Source: Muraenolepis orangiensis
Taxonomy: Eukaryota; Chordata; Actinopteri; Gadiformes; Muraenolepididae
Direction: 5' to 3'
DNA: 64,000 bases
NCBI GenBank assembly: GCA_027704905.1
Contig: CM051002.1
Coordinates: 9,028,883-9,092,882 of the forward strand
The translations under genes were made by a program, and so were the position numbers. The notes beneath the pieces were generated by a model, which had not been told where the DNA came from, made no database searches, and saw only the letters and a list, made by a program, of their open reading frames with translations. This document shows, piece by piece, positions 61,575-64,000 of the stretch (within the stretch, counting starts at the first letter, position 1; the number at the start of each line of letters is the position of its first letter).

Positions 61575-62824
61575 CTGTAGCAAGAAAACAATAATAATAA
61601 TTAAAGATTGTCAGGAAAACAGATTTTAACTTAGTTTACTTTTTGAAAATACACATAATTATCGTAAATGACTATGCTCAATGTGCAGTCTTTTTTAACA
61701 TTCAACCCCGTTGAACGTTTACATGAAACTAGAATAGGTGTAGAGCTTTGGGGGTTACTCCTACTAAATTAAAGTGTTCCACAAGATAGAACAATTTGGT
61801 GATGTCAGAAAGTCTTGCTCATTACCAGCACTGCACATCAGCCCTTAAAAACCTCTCAAACGTTGAATGTTAACCATCTGCCAATGTATGGACACAGGAT
61901 TTAGCTGGGCCTTAAAGTTATCGTTTCATTCAAATAGTTTGGTGGCAACTGTTCACATCAGTATCTACATAAGACTAAGCATCCAAGTTCATCATTACAT
62001 TATGAAAGTTTGCTAATTAAATTTGCATACAGCATTTCAGAGTACCAAGAAGGGTGGAAGGATAACATCCTATCCTGTATGGTACCACATATAACAATAT
62101 ACCTGTGGTCCCATTTCCCAGCGCTAAAGTATGGTGCTGGTTGTATATGTATCTATTGTATTCTAAAATGTACAGTATCTGTGGTGTGTGTGATCACAAT
62201 GGTGAATGCAGTCTCAAGGTATATCCAAGCAGTATGCAATTAATGGAATTCATTGATGGCTTGGTTTAGTTAACAATCACAACAGAAGTTAATCCTTGAC
62301 TTAGATCAGTTACAATGCATTTGACCTATTCCACCACACAGCCACTTTTAGTCTATAGTAACTACAAAAATGATGTATTTTAGTAGCCGCAATCACAAAA
62401 TCCATTCAGAAAAGACAGTTTGCTTCAATAAAAGTAAATTGGGTGAAATGTATTCATGTAAACCGAAAACAGAGACACAGCTGTACAAACCATTGAGACA
62501 TAATATGATACAGAAAATCCCCCAAAAACTTGAAGAATGTAGTTTGACTAATTGGCTGCAAGTGATCAACCCTATACATTGATTTGACGTTGAAGAAATG
62601 CAGTACATACCCCCTTCAATGATTCGTAACGCTCAGAAGTGGGCTTCCTGATGCCATTCCTGTGGGCTTTGCGAGCTGTAGGAATGGATAATTAACAGAT
62701 AATTAACCATCTCTTGCATCATCAGAACGGTCAGATGTCATGGTTGAATCATGCACCATCACCGGCATCCTCACTTGGTATACTTACACTGGTTGTGGGT
62801 GGTGTGATTCTTTGACTTCGCCAT
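61446..62824 (-). CDS. rpl29: Ribosomal protein eL29 (RPL29)
   Basis: Component of the 60S subunit. Three coding parts on the minus strand: 62788-62824, 62611-62675 and 61446-61574, with donors GTAAGTA and GTATGT and acceptors CTACAG and GCTACAG. They sum to 231 nt (76 aa plus stop). The protein starts MAKSKNHTTHNQSRKAHRNG, continues RKPTSERYESLKGVDPKFLR and NMRFAKKHNKKGQK, then ends in an alanine-rich tail (seven consecutive Ala, then PAVAPATK). It is shorter than human RPL29 (159 aa), which has a long basic tail; short forms like yeast's 59 aa show the core suffices. It lies upstream of iars1 in the same orientation, about 0.9 kb away. Confidence 0.96.
62611..62675 (-). CDS. rpl29: rpl29 exon 3
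   Basis: Between TCCTACAG and GTATGTAC; completes Ser13 and encodes RKAHRNGIRKPTSERYESLK and Gly34. The Trp of human RKWHRNG is Ala here. Confidence 0.95.
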
Positions 62825-62839
62825 TTCAACTCTGGTGAT
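62788..62839 (-). CDS. rpl29: rpl29 exon 2 (start codon)
   Basis: Acceptor TATTCAACAG, 15 nt of leader, then ATG (62824-62822) with G at +4. Encodes MAKSKNHTTHNQ and the first base of Ser13. Confidence 0.93.
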
Positions 62840-63345
62840 CTGTTGAATACAAGTTGTAGATAGTGAGCACACCACACTTAAGGCCATGCGTGTCTAGACA
62901 TAGAAATGACTAGAAACAAGTGGCACCTGCTTGCAGACTAGTTCACTAGTTCTAATTCGCTGGTTGGCCAGGAAGATGCTACACATGTAAACACTGCCTA
63001 TTTACTTTACCAACAACAATTGACGAGGCGGAATCACGGTCAAATTACGGTTACAACGTAAGACATGTAATCCAGTAAATGTCTTTTATGTGTATACAAA
63101 CTCATAACTCTTGCAGCACATCCGAATGTTTGGTTCGTAATGTAGCTTTGCAGTAGTTGGGACGGTATGCACTTAGAGTAATCGTATGGGGGTTTTCTGT
63201 CTGCCAAACAACAAATACTGCTATTGGTGAATTGTAGTTGGTCAACGGAATCACAACTTCGCATCGATATGTGATAAAGACGTGAAATAAAGAAGGATTG
63301 ATTCAGATTTTACAACTTCATTGGTGTGCTAAAATAAAGGCTTAC

Positions 63346-63378
63346 CACACGTACGGGACGATAACCGGAAGAGAAAGG
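63346..63378 (-). other. rpl29: rpl29 non-coding exon 1 with TOP start
   Basis: On the minus strand a pyrimidine run (CCCTTTCTCTTCCGG) precedes about 20 nt ending at a consensus donor (GTGTG then GTAAGCC). This is the classic layout of a ribosomal-protein gene: transcription starting in a 5' TOP tract and a short non-coding first exon. The exact start base is inferred. Confidence 0.7.
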
Positions 63379-63390
63379 GATCGAGACCGG
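63364..63390 (-). promoter_or_regulatory. rpl29 core promoter / TOP initiator
   Basis: TOP tract CTTTCTCTTCCGG on the minus strand with an ETS-like CTTCCGG. TOP mRNAs are translationally controlled by mTOR/LARP1; inferred from sequence and gene identity. No TATA box was seen at the expected distance. Confidence 0.55.
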
Positions 63391-63455
63391 AACAAGCAAA
63401 GAATGGTTCTATCAAGAGAGGATTTTGAGTTACAGTTCGGCCCCGAATGGCGACA

Positions 63456-63523
63456 GCGCCATCTATTGGATAATGTCTCATATGATTATATGAGATACTC
63501 CATACTGGCCACCAGATGTCGCT
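63456..63523. promoter_or_regulatory. Pair of inverted CTCF-like motifs upstream of rpl29
   Basis: Minus-strand CCAATAGATGGCGC (63456-63469) and plus-strand CCACCAGATGTCGC (63509-63522) fit the CTCF core (CCASYAGRKGGC) with zero to one and one to two mismatches respectively. Between them is an 8-bp palindrome TCTCATAT/ATATGAGA. About 80-145 bp upstream of the rpl29 start. Confidence 0.4.
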
Positions 63524-63779
63524 ATTTACCCACACAACCTTTCGTTTTGGCACATCTTTGGGTTTAGGTAAATATTTCATACATTCAATATTTAACTTCG
63601 GCAGCCGTAGTCTTTTTTTTTTTTTTTTACTATGCTCACGTTTTGTTACTATTTATTTAATGTAGATATGAGTAGAAGGAAGTTAGGCAAGAAAGGTTAA
63701 TTTTTATTTCATTATGAGGGTAGAAGGCTATGTATGAAGGTAGAAAATATATAAATATATACTTTTATGTATACAAAAA

Positions 63780-63839
63780 TCTCTCTCTCTCTCTCTCTCT
63801 CTCACTCTCTCTCATATATATATAAATATAAATCTCTCT

Positions 63840-63912
<73 letters not shown>
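63780..63912 (+). repeat. (CT)n microsatellite, interrupted by ATATATA
   Basis: Two CT blocks near the right edge of the window, upstream of rpl29. Confidence 0.92.
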
Positions 63913-63917
<5 letters not shown>

Positions 63918-64000
63918 AAAACTTGAATGGAGGCAGGCTGCTTAAGCACTATCCCCGATGCTTTATTATAAATGCGCTGTAACTATTTATATGTTCATTC

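Overview
The window is vertebrate nuclear DNA, most probably from a ray-finned (percomorph-like) fish. The reasons are long introns packed with dinucleotide microsatellites, tRNA-headed SINEs, hAT and LTR fragments, and protein-coding exons that read as vertebrate isoleucyl-tRNA synthetase and ribosomal protein L29. The species cannot be named from the sequence. No bacterial features, CRISPR arrays or rRNA/tRNA genes were seen.

Almost the whole window is one gene on the minus strand: cytosolic isoleucyl-tRNA synthetase (iars1). I placed 33 coding exons from the start codon at 59705 to the stop at 10310. Their lengths sum to 3807 nt, exactly 1269 codons, and every exon junction is in phase, giving a 1268-residue protein with HIGH-type (HYGH) and KMSKR motifs, an editing domain and two C-terminal repeats. 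A 3' UTR runs to an AATAAA near 9374, and a probable non-coding first exon ends at 60390, next to a perfect ATF4/CEBP-type element. Upstream, in the same orientation, lies rpl29 (CDS 62824 to 61446, 76 aa), with a non-coding first exon that starts in a terminal-oligopyrimidine motif near 63378.

Nested on the same strand inside an iars1 intron is an intact, intronless intermediate-filament gene (40845-41993, 382 aa, almost no tail domain), with its own AATAAA at 40288. Other introns hold mobile DNA: a short LTR retrotransposon with 610-bp LTRs that read as identical (53838-56084), a solo LTR with a perfect 5-bp target duplication (57460-58112), a hAT remnant with an 8-bp duplication (52723-53578), a 487-bp hAT-like MITE with perfect 12-bp termini (50097-50583) and a TTAA-flanked foldback MITE (33840-34069). 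There are also several long near-perfect hairpins.

The region from 1 to about 9350 lies beyond the iars1 3' end and contains no gene I can support. It holds SINEs, a CCAAT-containing minisatellite, microsatellites, one perfect 21-bp-stem hairpin and an AT-rich block resembling a conserved non-coding element. No wholly new system was found. The strongest leads are the nested filament gene, several iars1 splice sites embedded in CA/UG/CU repeats, a 254-nt AG-free zone formed by a minisatellite before one acceptor, and a 38-bp hairpin covering the likely branch point of the last intron.
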